A DNA stretch of 10,749 bases, taken from contig CAJFUH010000212.1 in NCBI GenBank assembly GCA_904420155.1, positions 1 through 10,749 of the forward strand, given 5' to 3'. The position numbers and the translations under genes were made by a program. This document shows, in pieces, positions 1-6,433 of this stretch. Below the pieces are notes generated by a model. The model saw only the letters and a program-made list of their open reading frames with translations. It was not told the DNA's origin and did no database searches. The DNA comes from an uncultured Clostridia bacterium (GTDB taxonomy: Bacteria; Bacillota; Clostridia; Oscillospirales; Acutalibacteraceae). The number at the start of each line of letters is the position of its first letter. The stretch's first letter is position 1.

Positions 1-29
1 TGGTGCTTTTGATTATTTGATGTATCCAT
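1..29 (-). CDS. Start of an unidentified gene running off the left edge
   Basis: Only the first nine codons are in the window (reading M-D-T-S-N-N-Q-K-H), so no function can be given. The start is supported by context: ATG at 29-27, a GGCAGGA ribosome-binding-like sequence four bases upstream, a palindrome at 64-83 and a near-consensus promoter at 126-154, all on the minus strand and in the right order. The short polar N-terminus fits a cytoplasmic protein, but this is a guess. A competing reading is a plus-strand reading frame ending at base 52; I prefer the minus-strand gene because of the promoter. Confidence 0.4.
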
Positions 30-52
30 ATTATCCTGCCTATATGGGCTAA

Positions 53-83
53 TGTTATCAGTTTGTTATCAGGGTTGATAACA
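53..83. promoter_or_regulatory. Palindromic operator-like site with an extra half-site
   Basis: TGTTATCA at 64-71 and TGATAACA at 76-83 form a perfect 8-bp inverted repeat around a 4-bp centre (20 bp in all). A third copy of TGTTATCA lies at 53-60, three bases away. The site sits about 40 bp downstream of the -10 box at 126-131 and upstream of the putative start at base 29, a position suited to a repressor operator. The half-site arrangement is typical of dimeric helix-turn-helix repressors, but no particular family can be named. It is a weak terminator candidate because no T-run follows. Confidence 0.45.
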
Positions 84-125
84 CTTGCCCTGTAACTGAG
101 GATAATAGCAATATATTCCAGTTTA

Positions 126-154
126 ATTATAAGCGATTTTGCTTAGGATTTCAA
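126..154 (-). promoter_or_regulatory. Sigma-A type promoter reading leftward
   Basis: On the minus strand TTGAAA (149-154) is followed by a 17-bp spacer and a perfect TATAAT (126-131). It lies downstream of the MFS gene and would drive the gene starting at base 29. An imperfect inverted repeat (TTTTGCTT at 137-144, AAGCAAAA at 161-168) flanks the -35 element and could be a second regulatory site. Confidence 0.6.
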
Positions 155-239
155 GATGTCAAGCAAAACTTCTCATCTCTCCACCAAAATTTATTGGCGA
201 ATTGGAACAATTCAATCCTTTTGGGAGAAAATATTATCT

Positions 240-1433
240 TTATCTCGTCAACTTATTGAACTTCCGATTAAGAACAATCAAACCGAGGATAAGTATTAGC
301 GGAAATGCAGTTGCCACAAGCAGCCCTATTTTCAGATTGCCGCCAGCCAGTTCCGAGATGTTTCCTACCACTGCCGGGCTTACTGTGCCGCCGAAATCCC
401 CTGCTAAGGCCAAAAACGCGAACATTGCGGTACCGCCTTTCGGACATCTTTGAGAGGAAAGACTAATCGTACCCGGCCACATAATGCCCACACCGAAACC
501 ACAAAGAGCGCATCCAGCCAGGCCAAGAATTGGCAAGGGGGAAAGAGAGGCCAGCAAATAGCATGCCACGCACAGCAAGCCGCACAACAGCATGGTTTTG
601 GTCAAGTTCAATTTCGCGCTCATTTTTCCGTACAGCATTCGGGAGATTCCCATGGAAAGGGCAAACAAACAGGGGCCGGCCAAATCACCCACGGTTTTGG
701 ACACACCGAGAGCCGACTCTGTAAATGCGGATGCCCACTGTGCCATAGCCGCTTCCGACGCCCCGGCACAGATCATCAGTAAAATCATCATCCACAGCAG
801 CGGCAGCCGGAGCAACTTGCGAAGGGGCAGACTTTCCCCTTCTTCCACCAGGCGCTCCATGGGACAGGAGATAAACAGAAAGACATTGACCAGAGGTACC
901 AGTGCCCAGATCAGCGTGAGTATCCTCCAATTTTCCGTTCCAAACACAGCAAAAAAGAGGGAAGAGCCTAAGATTACCCCCACCGCGCCCCAACAGTAAA
1001 AAGAGTGGAGAAGACTCATCATGCCGTCCTTGTTGGCAAAGGGGCAGGCCTCCACAATAGGGCTTACCAGCACCTCCACCAGGCCGCTGCCAATGGCATA
1101 TAATACCACCGCAATGAGAATCCCAAGGAAAGGCACAGGGAGAATTTCCGGGAGAACCGCCAGTAGCATTAGTCCTACGGCGGAAACGATCTGGGACGCC
1201 ACCACACAGATACGGTACCCGATTTTGTCGGCGAACTTGGTCACCCCCAGATCAATCAGCAACTGGGTGAGATAAAACACAACGGGAATCAGGGCGATCT
1301 TTTCCAGGGAGATCCCGTAGGTGTTTTGAAAGGTCAAAAACAACAAAGGAGCGAAGTTAGCGGCAATGGCTTGGGTGATAAATCCCAGATAACAGGCCGC
1401 CAGGGTTTTTCGATACTTTCGGTTTTCTGCCAT
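240..1433 (-). CDS. MFS permease, probably sugar or small-metabolite transporter
   Basis: This 397-residue protein has the length and roughly twelve hydrophobic segments of a major facilitator superfamily carrier. The N-terminal half carries TM segments from about residue 10, with a basic loop (KFADKIGYR, near 65-75) matching the position of the MFS signature between helices 2 and 3. A polar loop near 195-205 separates the halves. The C-terminal stretch with glycine-rich MFAFLALAGDFGG resembles fucose/hexose-permease-like members. The ATG follows the stop codon of the DUF1349 gene by a single base, so the two are almost certainly co-transcribed and translationally coupled. With an AraC regulator upstream, uptake of a sugar or glycan fragment is the likely role, but the substrate cannot be read from sequence. 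No strong terminator is seen after the stop; only a 6-bp AT-rich hairpin (199-213). Confidence 0.85.
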   Translation of the reverse strand: MAENRKYRKTLAACYLGFITQAIAANFAPLLFLTFQNTYGISLEKIALIPVVFYLTQLLIDLGVTKFADKIGYRICVVASQIVSAVGLMLLAVLPEILPVPFLGILIAVVLYAIGSGLVEVLVSPIVEACPFANKDGMMSLLHSFYCWGAVGVILGSSLFFAVFGTENWRILTLIWALVPLVNVFLFISCPMERLVEEGESLPLRKLLRLPLLWMMILLMICAGASEAAMAQWASAFTESALGVSKTVGDLAGPCLFALSMGISRMLYGKMSAKLNLTKTMLLCGLLCVACYLLASLSPLPILGLAGCALCGFGVGIMWPGTISLSSQRCPKGGTAMFAFLALAGDFGGTVSPAVVGNISELAGGNLKIGLLVATAFPLILILGLIVLNRKFNKLTR

Positions 1434-1434
1434 G

Positions 1435-2022
1435 TCACTTGCCCGCCCGAATGTTTTTTACAGTCTTTTTCTCAATGCTGAGATGCTCATACACACGGAT
1501 GCCGCCGGTCCCCACCGGAGCCTGGGCCAGCAGGCCCACTTTCACAGCGGGTTCCACAGGCAGATGGAAGTACCGCATCATATAAAAGTTTTCCCCATCC
1601 ACAGAGTAGTGGAACGCGAAGTTGTTGCCCACTCGGCAGACCTGCAGCCAGGCGGCATTGCCCTCCAGATTACAGCCGTTGGCGTCATCGGAATCCCCTT
1701 TTGTCACCACGCTTACAGCAGCGTGTGTGCCAAAATCCGTCAGCTCAAAACAGCATTTTGCCCAGCAGTTCAAATCTTTCATGACCATGACAGAGGCGGA
1801 GTCGTAGGTGTCCTGAAAGCCGTGGGAGACTTTCACCCGGAGCACAAAGTCCCCTTCCACCTCTGTGTAGTAATAGGGGGCGTTGCACAGGGACTCCGGG
1901 AGGATGCCCTCCTGGCACTCGTCCATGCTGCCGAAGAAGAAATCCGTCTTTCCCGGCGCCAGAATCTCAATTCTGTCCCCGGTCTGTTTGACAGTGCTTT
2001 CGTTTAGCCATTTGAATTTCAT
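1435..2022 (-). CDS. DUF1349 (concanavalin-like fold) protein
   Basis: This 195-residue cytoplasmic protein matches the DUF1349 family pattern: an N-terminal strand region (MKFKWLNES), the central block with DFVLRVKVSHGFQDTYDSA (about 65-83), WAKCCFELTDFGTHAAVSVV (about 92-111), and the C-terminal VKVGLLAQAPVGTGG followed by EKKTVKNIRAGK. DUF1349 proteins have a beta-sandwich fold resembling glycoside-hydrolase-associated and lectin-like domains; their biochemical role is not established. A longer reading frame exists, but the start at 2022 is preferred because GGAAGG lies a suitable distance upstream and family homology begins there. The gene is first in a two-gene unit with the MFS permease, next to an AraC regulator, suggesting a carbohydrate-linked function by inference. 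Confidence 0.85.
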   Translation of the reverse strand: MKFKWLNESTVKQTGDRIEILAPGKTDFFFGSMDECQEGILPESLCNAPYYYTEVEGDFVLRVKVSHGFQDTYDSASVMVMKDLNCWAKCCFELTDFGTHAAVSVVTKGDSDDANGCNLEGNAAWLQVCRVGNNFAFHYSVDGENFYMMRYFHLPVEPAVKVGLLAQAPVGTGGIRVYEHLSIEKKTVKNIRAGK

Positions 2023-2055
2023 ATTGATTGTTCGCCTTCCGTGTTTTTTAGAAGT

Positions 2056-2083
2056 ATTATAACATCGGATTTTTGGAAAACAA
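2056..2083 (-). promoter_or_regulatory. Promoter of the DUF1349-MFS unit
   Basis: On the minus strand TTGTTT (2078-2083), a 16-bp spacer and TATAAT (2056-2061) lie 34 bp before the DUF1349 start. The site is in the gap after the AraC-type gene, so the pair can be transcribed separately, plausibly under control of that regulator. Confidence 0.6.
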
Positions 2084-2109
2084 AGGCACAATCACAGTAA
2101 AAATAAGCA

Positions 2110-3000
2110 CTATTTACCCAAATTGCGGTTTTGGCCGGGCGTAACGCCATAGACTTTCTTAAACTGGCGGCTGAAATAGTTTACAGAGTTAAATCCACAA
2201 GCGGCACTAATCTTCTGTAACGTCTGTGTTTTTTCACACAGCAGACGGCGGGCGGTTTGCAGCCGGTATTGAATCAGCGCCTCTATAGGCGAACACCCCA
2301 GATAGGTTTGAAAGCAGCGCCCGGCCTCACTGCGGCTGATGTGGGCAGCATTGGCAATCTCCTTTAGGGTGATGGTTTCCCCGTAATGTTCATAAATGAA
2401 GGTGAGCATCTGCTGCAGGCGGATTTGATTTTTCATCTGAACGCGGAAAGCATCAAATTTTGGGAAACAGTTCAGATTGAGGAAGAGATACTCCAAAATC
2501 CGGCTGAGGTTGCGCTGAACCTCCATTTCATAGCAGGGGGGGTGCTGGCTTAAACAACGGTAGGTCTCTTGAGTTAATCGGAGCACTTCCCTGTGAGCAG
2601 ACTCATTCTGCCGGAACACAACAAAAGGCAATGAGTCGCACTGCGCAATAGGGAGAATATATTTTTGGTACATGGCGCTGTGCTCTGGAGCTACGGCTGC
2701 GCCAGAAAAGACAATGATGGGAACGGGGTCGGGTTTTTCGCCAGACACCTGCCGGACCCGGTGCAGCACATTCCCGTTGATAAAAATGCTGTCACCCGCC
2801 TCCAAGGTGATGTGCTGCTGCCCCACTTGATAATCCAAAACATTTCTTGCGGCAGTGGCAATTTCAAAGTCGGGATGCCAATGAATGGGTCCCGTCCAAT
2901 TTGGCAATTGCCCCAACTCATCGTGGTAATAGGCGACGGGGAACTCTGTGGCTTCATGAGAGATTTGTTCTCGTAATTGATGGTCAAGTAGGATAGGCAT
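2110..3000 (-). CDS. AraC-family transcriptional regulator with N-terminal cupin domain
   Basis: The 296-residue protein has the two-part layout of AraC/XylS regulators. Residues about 20-110 form a cupin-like sensor domain (WHPDFEIATAA, then GDSIFINGNVLHRV). The last 100 residues hold two helix-turn-helix motifs: ITLKEIANAAHISRSEAGRC, and QKISAACGFNSVNYFSRQFK followed by KVYGVTPGQNR, the classical AraC C-terminal signature. The start at 3000 is chosen because AGGAG lies ten bases upstream; a longer frame from 3048 would overlap the promoter -10 box. It precedes the DUF1349-MFS pair by 87 bp in the same direction and most likely controls it in response to a sugar. The ligand is unknown. Confidence 0.92.
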   Translation of the reverse strand: MPILLDHQLREQISHEATEFPVAYYHDELGQLPNWTGPIHWHPDFEIATAARNVLDYQVGQQHITLEAGDSIFINGNVLHRVRQVSGEKPDPVPIIVFSGAAVAPEHSAMYQKYILPIAQCDSLPFVVFRQNESAHREVLRLTQETYRCLSQHPPCYEMEVQRNLSRILEYLFLNLNCFPKFDAFRVQMKNQIRLQQMLTFIYEHYGETITLKEIANAAHISRSEAGRCFQTYLGCSPIEALIQYRLQTARRLLCEKTQTLQKISAACGFNSVNYFSRQFKKVYGVTPGQNRNLGK

Positions 3001-3046
3001 CTGGTGATCGCTCCTGTAAAACTTTCGCTGTTTCGTTGCTAAAAGC

Positions 3047-3075
3047 ATTATAGCATCGAGTCGTGCCTTTTTCTA
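3047..3075 (-). promoter_or_regulatory. Promoter of the AraC-type regulator
   Basis: A perfect TATAAT (3047-3052) is preceded at 17 bp by a weak -35 (TAGAAA, 3070-3075). It lies 46 bp before the start codon and just after the terminator of the preceding tnpV unit, so the regulator begins a new transcription unit. Confidence 0.5.
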
Positions 3076-3085
3076 CCGAAATAAT

Positions 3086-3123
3086 GCAAAGCGGTGGGAA
3101 GATTTTCCTCTCCACCGCTCTGC
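3086..3123 (-). terminator. Hairpin terminator after tnpV
   Basis: GCGGTGG and CCACCGC arms (3091-3097, 3112-3118), extended by an A-T pair and, past one mismatch, by GCA/TGC, form a long GC-rich stem directly after the tnpV stop. The following minus-strand run is only moderately T-rich, so efficiency is uncertain. The arms share their core with the terminator at 5130-5163. Confidence 0.55.
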
Positions 3124-3124
3124 C

Positions 3125-3502
3125 TTAATTGTAGAGCAAATCATTATTTACAATCTCCATCACTCTACTGCGGATATTATTTATCCTACCAACCCATTCC
3201 ATCTGATTTTCCTCTTTTAGCTGCTCGGTTACGCCCTCACGCTCCGCCATCTGTTCTACCAGCCGAGAAAATATTTCCTCTGCCTGTTCGTTAATATCGG
3301 CAATATAGCTATTCAGCCTTCCGCTTGTCAGCAGATTGGTGTAGAATATCCGTTTGTATTGACGGATATACCGCAGGTGTCGCTGTCCCCATACGCCGAT
3401 AGGTCTATTTTCTTTTTCGGCTGGTAGAGACAGGCGAGGGAGATCATAATCTCCCTGCCGTACATAAGTGCCGCCCATTTTTTCAAAAATCGTCTTTGCC
3501 AT
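3125..3502 (-). CDS. tnpV: TnpV, transposon-encoded protein
   Basis: The 125-residue protein has the recognisable TnpV sequence: MAKTIFEKMGGTYVRQGDY at the N-terminus, RPIGVWGQRHLRYI, TNLLTSGRLNSYIADINEQA, and the C-terminal block EGVTEQLKEENQMEWVGRIN followed by IRSRVMEIVNNDL. TnpV is an accessory protein known from Tn4451/Tn4453-type mobilizable transposons and many clostridial integrative elements; its precise role is unknown and it is not itself the recombinase. GGTAGG provides the ribosome binding site and overlaps the stop of a preceding reading frame (3512 onward). No recombinase or relaxase is present in the window, so this is probably a remnant rather than a complete element. Confidence 0.93.
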   Translation of the reverse strand: MAKTIFEKMGGTYVRQGDYDLPRLSLPAEKENRPIGVWGQRHLRYIRQYKRIFYTNLLTSGRLNSYIADINEQAEEIFSRLVEQMAEREGVTEQLKEENQMEWVGRINNIRSRVMEIVNNDLLYN

Positions 3503-3511
3503 TGTCTTTTC

Positions 3512-3668
3512 CTACCTTTCATAATCTTTATTTTTAGAGCGTTTCCCACGCTCCTGTGACTGTTGTTTACGAGCTGAAATCGGCTCATAATAAATGCTTT
3601 TTTCCTGTTTTTTGAATTTTTCAAGAATACCGCTGATAAAATCCTTGACCTTTTTCGGCGCAATCTTT
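3512..3668 (-). pseudogene. 3' remnant of an unidentified gene upstream of tnpV
   Basis: A frame ending at the TAG at 3512, nine bases before the tnpV start, encodes a lysine-rich tail (VKDFISGILEKFKKQ, then ISARKQQSQERGKRSKNKD). It is in a different frame from the ABC ATPase gene, which overlaps it. Its close spacing to tnpV suggests it is the end of the gene that normally precedes tnpV in the mobile element. Its own 5' part is missing: beyond about 3668 the DNA belongs to the ABC gene. I do not recognise the family; the very basic tail would suit a DNA-binding or mobilization protein, but that is only a suggestion. Confidence 0.45.
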
Positions 3669-4535
3669 GTATTCTTCCAGGCCGATCTTGTTTTTCTGAA
3701 TCTCACTGACCACATGGCCGCTTTGGAGCAAGTATCCGACAATGGCCTCCGGATCCTCCACATCATACACCCGAAGGTAGCCATCTTCTTGTTTGACATT
3801 GCCAAATTTTGCTTGCAGAACTGTTTTTGCTCCTTGCATATCTTTCGTCTTAAGGGATACAAACACACGAGCTCTGCTTTCCATTTCCTGCGCTGAAAGC
3901 TCCTGAATCATTCTACCCTGACGGATAATACCGTAATGTGTGGCGATTTTCTCCAGCTCTCCGAGGATATGGGAAGAAATCACCACGGTACATCCGTAAT
4001 TCTTTGTAATGTCCACAAGGATTTCCCGCATGATGCGCATACCGTCGGTATCCAGACCGTTAATCGGCTCGTCCAGAATCAGCAGGGCCGGATCGCCGAG
4101 AAGCGCCATAGCAATGCCGATCCGTTGCTTCATACCCAGAGAACAGCTTTTGAATTTGATGCGGGCAGAGTCTTCCATACGGACAATCTTCAGCACCCGG
4201 TTAATTTCCTCCTGTGGATTTTGAAGATTCAAATTGATGGCCTGCATTATCAGGTTATTCCACACACTGGAATTCGGGAAGCAGCCCGTGTTCTCAATTA
4301 AAGCACCGACTCTTACCCTTACGCCGGCGTCCTTGTAGTCCTTGCCAAACAGTTTAATGCTTCCTCCGTCCGGTACAAGGTGGCCGCAAATAAGCTTTTC
4401 CGTTGTGGATTTTCCGCTACCGTTTTCGCCGATAAAGCCATAGATAGCACCGACAGGCACCGTCATGTTCAGATGGTCCAGCGCATACAGCCCACGAAAA
4501 CTCTTTGACAGGTTTCGAATTTCAATCGCATTCAT
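3621..4535 (-). CDS. ABC transporter ATP-binding protein with replaced C-terminus
   Basis: This is an ATPase subunit of a NatA/BcrA-like exporter (304 codons). Walker A GENGSGKST is at 36-44, the signature CSLGMKQR at 131-138, Walker B LLILDEP at 151-157 with D-loop GLD, and the H-loop histidine (ISSHIL) near 189; all catalytic elements are intact. Family members usually run on past a C-terminal 'NKIGLEEY' motif with a short native tail. Here that motif is at about 283-289 and the last 15 residues are encoded by DNA that, in another frame, belongs to the tnpV-linked gene. No permease gene follows, so the protein may lack its membrane partner here. The start has a good GGAG site. The gene has the shared regulated promoter (4668-4723) upstream, linking it to the envelope cluster. 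Confidence 0.88.
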   Translation of the reverse strand: MNAIEIRNLSKSFRGLYALDHLNMTVPVGAIYGFIGENGSGKSTTEKLICGHLVPDGGSIKLFGKDYKDAGVRVRVGALIENTGCFPNSSVWNNLIMQAINLNLQNPQEEINRVLKIVRMEDSARIKFKSCSLGMKQRIGIAMALLGDPALLILDEPINGLDTDGMRIMREILVDITKNYGCTVVISSHILGELEKIATHYGIIRQGRMIQELSAQEMESRARVFVSLKTKDMQGAKTVLQAKFGNVKQEDGYLRVYDVEDPEAIVGYLLQSGHVVSEIQKNKIGLEEYKDCAEKGQGFYQRYS

Positions 4536-4599
4536 TTTTTAATCTCCTTCCCTTGCTATCTCTTGACCTTTTTAAGGAAATCAGCAAAATGTCTCCCAC
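4522..4599 (-). CDS. Possible 25-aa leader peptide overlapping the ABC ATPase start
   Basis: A GTG codon at 4599 lies seven bases after GAGGTGA, the best ribosome binding site in this leader. The frame (V/M-G-D-I-L-L-I-S-L-K-R-S then a basic tail) stops at 4522, overlapping the first five codons of the ABC gene, an arrangement suited to translational coupling. It is short, has no recognised family, and may be the remnant of a former first gene or chance. It sits in the roughly 125-nt leader behind the promoter at 4668-4723. Confidence 0.35.
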   Translation of the reverse strand: MGDILLISLKRSRDSKGRRLKNECD

Positions 4600-4667
4600 G
4601 GTCAGATCACCTCATTTCAATATTTATGCTTTGCTCCGTTTTTCACAGCTTCATATTTTATGGGGAT

Positions 4668-4723
4668 ATCATAGAACTATTTTGTTTATGCAGTACTTCA
4701 GTTGTGTTTGAAAATTATTAATC
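4668..4723 (-). promoter_or_regulatory. Shared regulated promoter, copy 1 (ABC ATPase unit)
   Basis: Minus-strand order: GATTAAT (4717-4723), 7 nt, a 20-nt block beginning AAACACAACTGAAG (4690-4709), ATAAACAA (4682-4689), 8 nt, then -10 TATGAT (4668-4673). There is no consensus -35, as expected for an activator-dependent promoter. Element order and spacing are identical to the copies at 7511, 8423 and 9287. This copy is the most diverged in the central block except for 9287. Confidence 0.75.
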
Positions 4724-5042
4724 GTGTTTTTGTGCAGATTTTTCCTTCTTATCTTGCTACGCATGGCTTTCAAAACGGCAAGAGTCTCTGGTCGTTTGGA
4801 AAAATCAAGCGGAGCAATGCGATTGCAAGGGCAATGGTTAAAATCTTTTCCGGTGATATGGGCAGCCACAAAAACGCCAGGTATCCGCTTGCCATGGCTA
4901 TCATCCACTTTATGTTAAAAAGCGTTCCAAGCCCCAACATAACATACGACCATCCGTTTGTTATGATCCACGCTATTCCAAAGCATAAAATTAAATGAGG
5001 GTTGGATATAAATCGAATGATTTTCTTTACCGTTTCTTTCAT
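4669..5042 (-). pseudogene. Small membrane protein gene, apparently frameshifted
   Basis: From the ATG at 5042 the frame encodes a basic start (MKETVKKIIRFISNPHL), a hydrophobic segment with IAWIITNGWSY (about 20-45), a second segment, then LAFLWLPISPEKI and a third hydrophobic stretch. It then reads FPNDQR-LLPF and stops at 4770. In the next frame, at exactly that point, the sequence reads ETLAVLKAMRSKIRRKN and continues to a stop at 4669. Restoring one base near 4785-4790 gives FPNDQ-K-TLAVLKAMRSKIRRKN, the kind of basic cytoplasmic tail expected after the last helix. I therefore read one gene with a single-base deletion (or a sequence error). Function is unknown. The start has only a weak ribosome binding site (GAAAG). 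Confidence 0.6.
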
Positions 5043-5058
5043 CTTTCACGCCGCTTTC

Positions 5059-5098
5059 TTGTAATTTACAACTTACAAATGCGGTATTTTACCATACG
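5059..5098. promoter_or_regulatory. Repeat-rich operator-like region upstream of the small membrane gene
   Basis: TTGTAA (5059-5064) is followed by two direct TTACAA copies (5066-5071, 5073-5078), so both inverted and direct repeats of one 6-mer occur within 20 bp. A further short palindrome (GGTATTTTACC, 5082-5092) follows. They lie 16-50 bp upstream of the start at 5042, where a promoter would be; the -10 candidate TAAAAT overlaps the second palindrome, and no clear -35 is seen. Confidence 0.3.
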
Positions 5099-5129
5099 AA
5101 CATTTTTGTAGTTGAGAATTGAACATAAA

Positions 5130-5163
5130 AAGGCGGTGGTACTTTTTACAGTTCCACCGCCTT
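5130..5163 (-). terminator. Rho-independent terminator after the lipocalin-like gene
   Basis: AAGGCGGTGG (5130-5139) and CCACCGCCTT (5154-5163) form a perfect 10-bp stem, with three more pairs after one mismatch, followed on the minus strand by a T-run. It lies about 100 bp after the stop at 5265. The 100 bases between contain nothing I can identify. Confidence 0.8.
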
Positions 5164-5264
5164 GGAAAAGGAAGTTATATTTTTGCTTGCAGCGATACTG
5201 TCCGGCTACAATGATTGTGCCGTTTCCTCCAATTTTATTTTCCATATTTTCCCATCAAGACAGA

Positions 5265-6365
5265 TTAAAGCGTATCAAACTTTTCTCCGGTCTTTTCTTC
5301 GTCACTGTAAAGCTCTCTGGGAAGAATGTTGGGATAAGCATGCCACTGCCGGATCGACATAGAACCGCGCCCACCGGTCAGCGTTCTAACTGTGCCATCC
5401 TTATATGTAAATCTGCCTTCCACAGTATCGTAAATAAGGGTAGCAACGGGGTAATCCGGCACTTGGAAGGTAACGCCCCAGGTGCGGGCATTGCAGACAT
5501 GAGCGCGTACTTCGTAAACGCCGTCCTCTACCTCAATTTTGATGTTGTACCAGGTGGGAACAAAACCATCCAGCTCACGCATAAAGGCCCAGTCCTCATG
5601 CTCAATAGTCATCTTGCCTTCGGGATAGTATTTTTCGTTTTCCAGATCATAGATGGCAAAATCCTTCATCCCAAGGCGCATATCATACATAGATGAGTGT
5701 ACCTCGTTAAAGGTGATGAAGCCCCAATCTTCCCAGCCGCCAAGCTCAGCGGCGGAGGAATCTACTGCAACATAACGCTCGCGCTGGCCGGTGCCTTTTA
5801 CCTTAACGGTTTTCCCTTGATAGGTAAACTCGCCGTCTACGTCGCCCGCCCAGTTATACCCATAGGTGATAGAATGCTGCGTGAGCAGAGAAGGCTTTTC
5901 ACGGCCATACCACAGGGGATATCCGTGCGCTCTGTGCCAAAGATCCGCTTTATATTCACCGTCCAGCGTATCGGCAACAATATGCCATTCCCCGTTGTCA
6001 AAACACTCTACGCTGTACTGCGGGCCGCAGGTTACAAGTATGCTGTGTTCGCGCTGCTCGAACTGCAGTGTGCCTTGTGGATTTCTGTAAAACTTCTGCA
6101 TAATGCAACCGGGATATTCTGCGAGCTTGTAGATCGAGCTTTTCAGCTGTCTTACAGAACCTTTGCCTTTGGAATAATTGAGGGTGACAAGATCCATTTT
6201 CTCCAGGTTCATAGAGAGAATGGAACCACCGAGTGCATATAGCTCTCCATCATCACCCTCCACATTCAATTCAAACAGCCAGTCAAGGAAACCGCTTCGG
6301 ACTTCTTCTTCGACACCGGCTCTGGCTTCATCAGCTAACGTAACTTTTGGATTTTCAATTTTCAT
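5265..6365 (-). CDS. Lipocalin-like protein, probably AttH/CrtC-type domain
   Basis: The 366-residue soluble protein has no signal peptide or membrane segment and is rich in aromatic beta-strand sequence. HGYPLWYGREKP (about 147-158), HSITYGYNWAGDVDGEFTY (about 164-182) with QGKTVKVKGTGQRER after it, and the WEDWGFITFNE block (about 211-221) resemble the two-lobed lipocalin-like fold of AttH and hydroxyneurosporene hydratase (CrtC)-type proteins, where such HSxxYGYxW and GxGxRE motifs recur. A role in binding or modifying a hydrophobic small molecule is inferred; no substrate can be named. The start is set by a very strong GAGGTGA site. It is the last gene before the terminator at 5130-5163 and follows the 26-aa peptide gene with no visible terminator, so it probably belongs to the unit started at 7511-7566. 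Confidence 0.6.
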   Translation of the reverse strand: MKIENPKVTLADEARAGVEEEVRSGFLDWLFELNVEGDDGELYALGGSILSMNLEKMDLVTLNYSKGKGSVRQLKSSIYKLAEYPGCIMQKFYRNPQGTLQFEQREHSILVTCGPQYSVECFDNGEWHIVADTLDGEYKADLWHRAHGYPLWYGREKPSLLTQHSITYGYNWAGDVDGEFTYQGKTVKVKGTGQRERYVAVDSSAAELGGWEDWGFITFNEVHSSMYDMRLGMKDFAIYDLENEKYYPEGKMTIEHEDWAFMRELDGFVPTWYNIKIEVEDGVYEVRAHVCNARTWGVTFQVPDYPVATLIYDTVEGRFTYKDGTVRTLTGGRGSMSIRQWHAYPNILPRELYSDEEKTGEKFDTL

Positions 6366-6433
6366 CTTGTATCACCTCATAAAATTAAGATTGTAGAACT
6401 AATGATTAAAACTGCTTGCTTACACAAAGGTAA

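Noticed and set aside
2..52. Plus-strand open frame ending at a TAA at 50-52, reading as a Tyr-rich C-terminus
   Set aside because: It is only 16 codons, not recognisable, and lies opposite a consistent promoter, operator, ribosome site and start on the minus strand.
139..453. Plus-strand 104-codon frame over the MFS gene's 3' end
   Set aside because: It is antisense to a clear transporter gene, has no good ribosome binding site and no protein-like character.
1432..2007. Plus-strand 191-codon frame opposite the DUF1349 gene
   Set aside because: It is the long antisense shadow of a gene with clear family motifs; its His/Val-rich composition reflects the complement codons.
3328..3663. Minus-strand 111-codon frame overlapping tnpV
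   Set aside because: Its sequence is an out-of-frame reading of tnpV and the fragment before it, with no independent signal.
3086..3668. Complete transposon with terminal inverted repeats
   Set aside because: Only tnpV and the tail of one more gene are present; no recombinase gene, and no matching terminal or target-site repeats could be found at the borders.
5112..6242. Plus-strand frames opposite the lipocalin-like gene
   Set aside because: They overlap the terminator and the antisense of a gene with a strong ribosome site and coherent beta-strand pattern.
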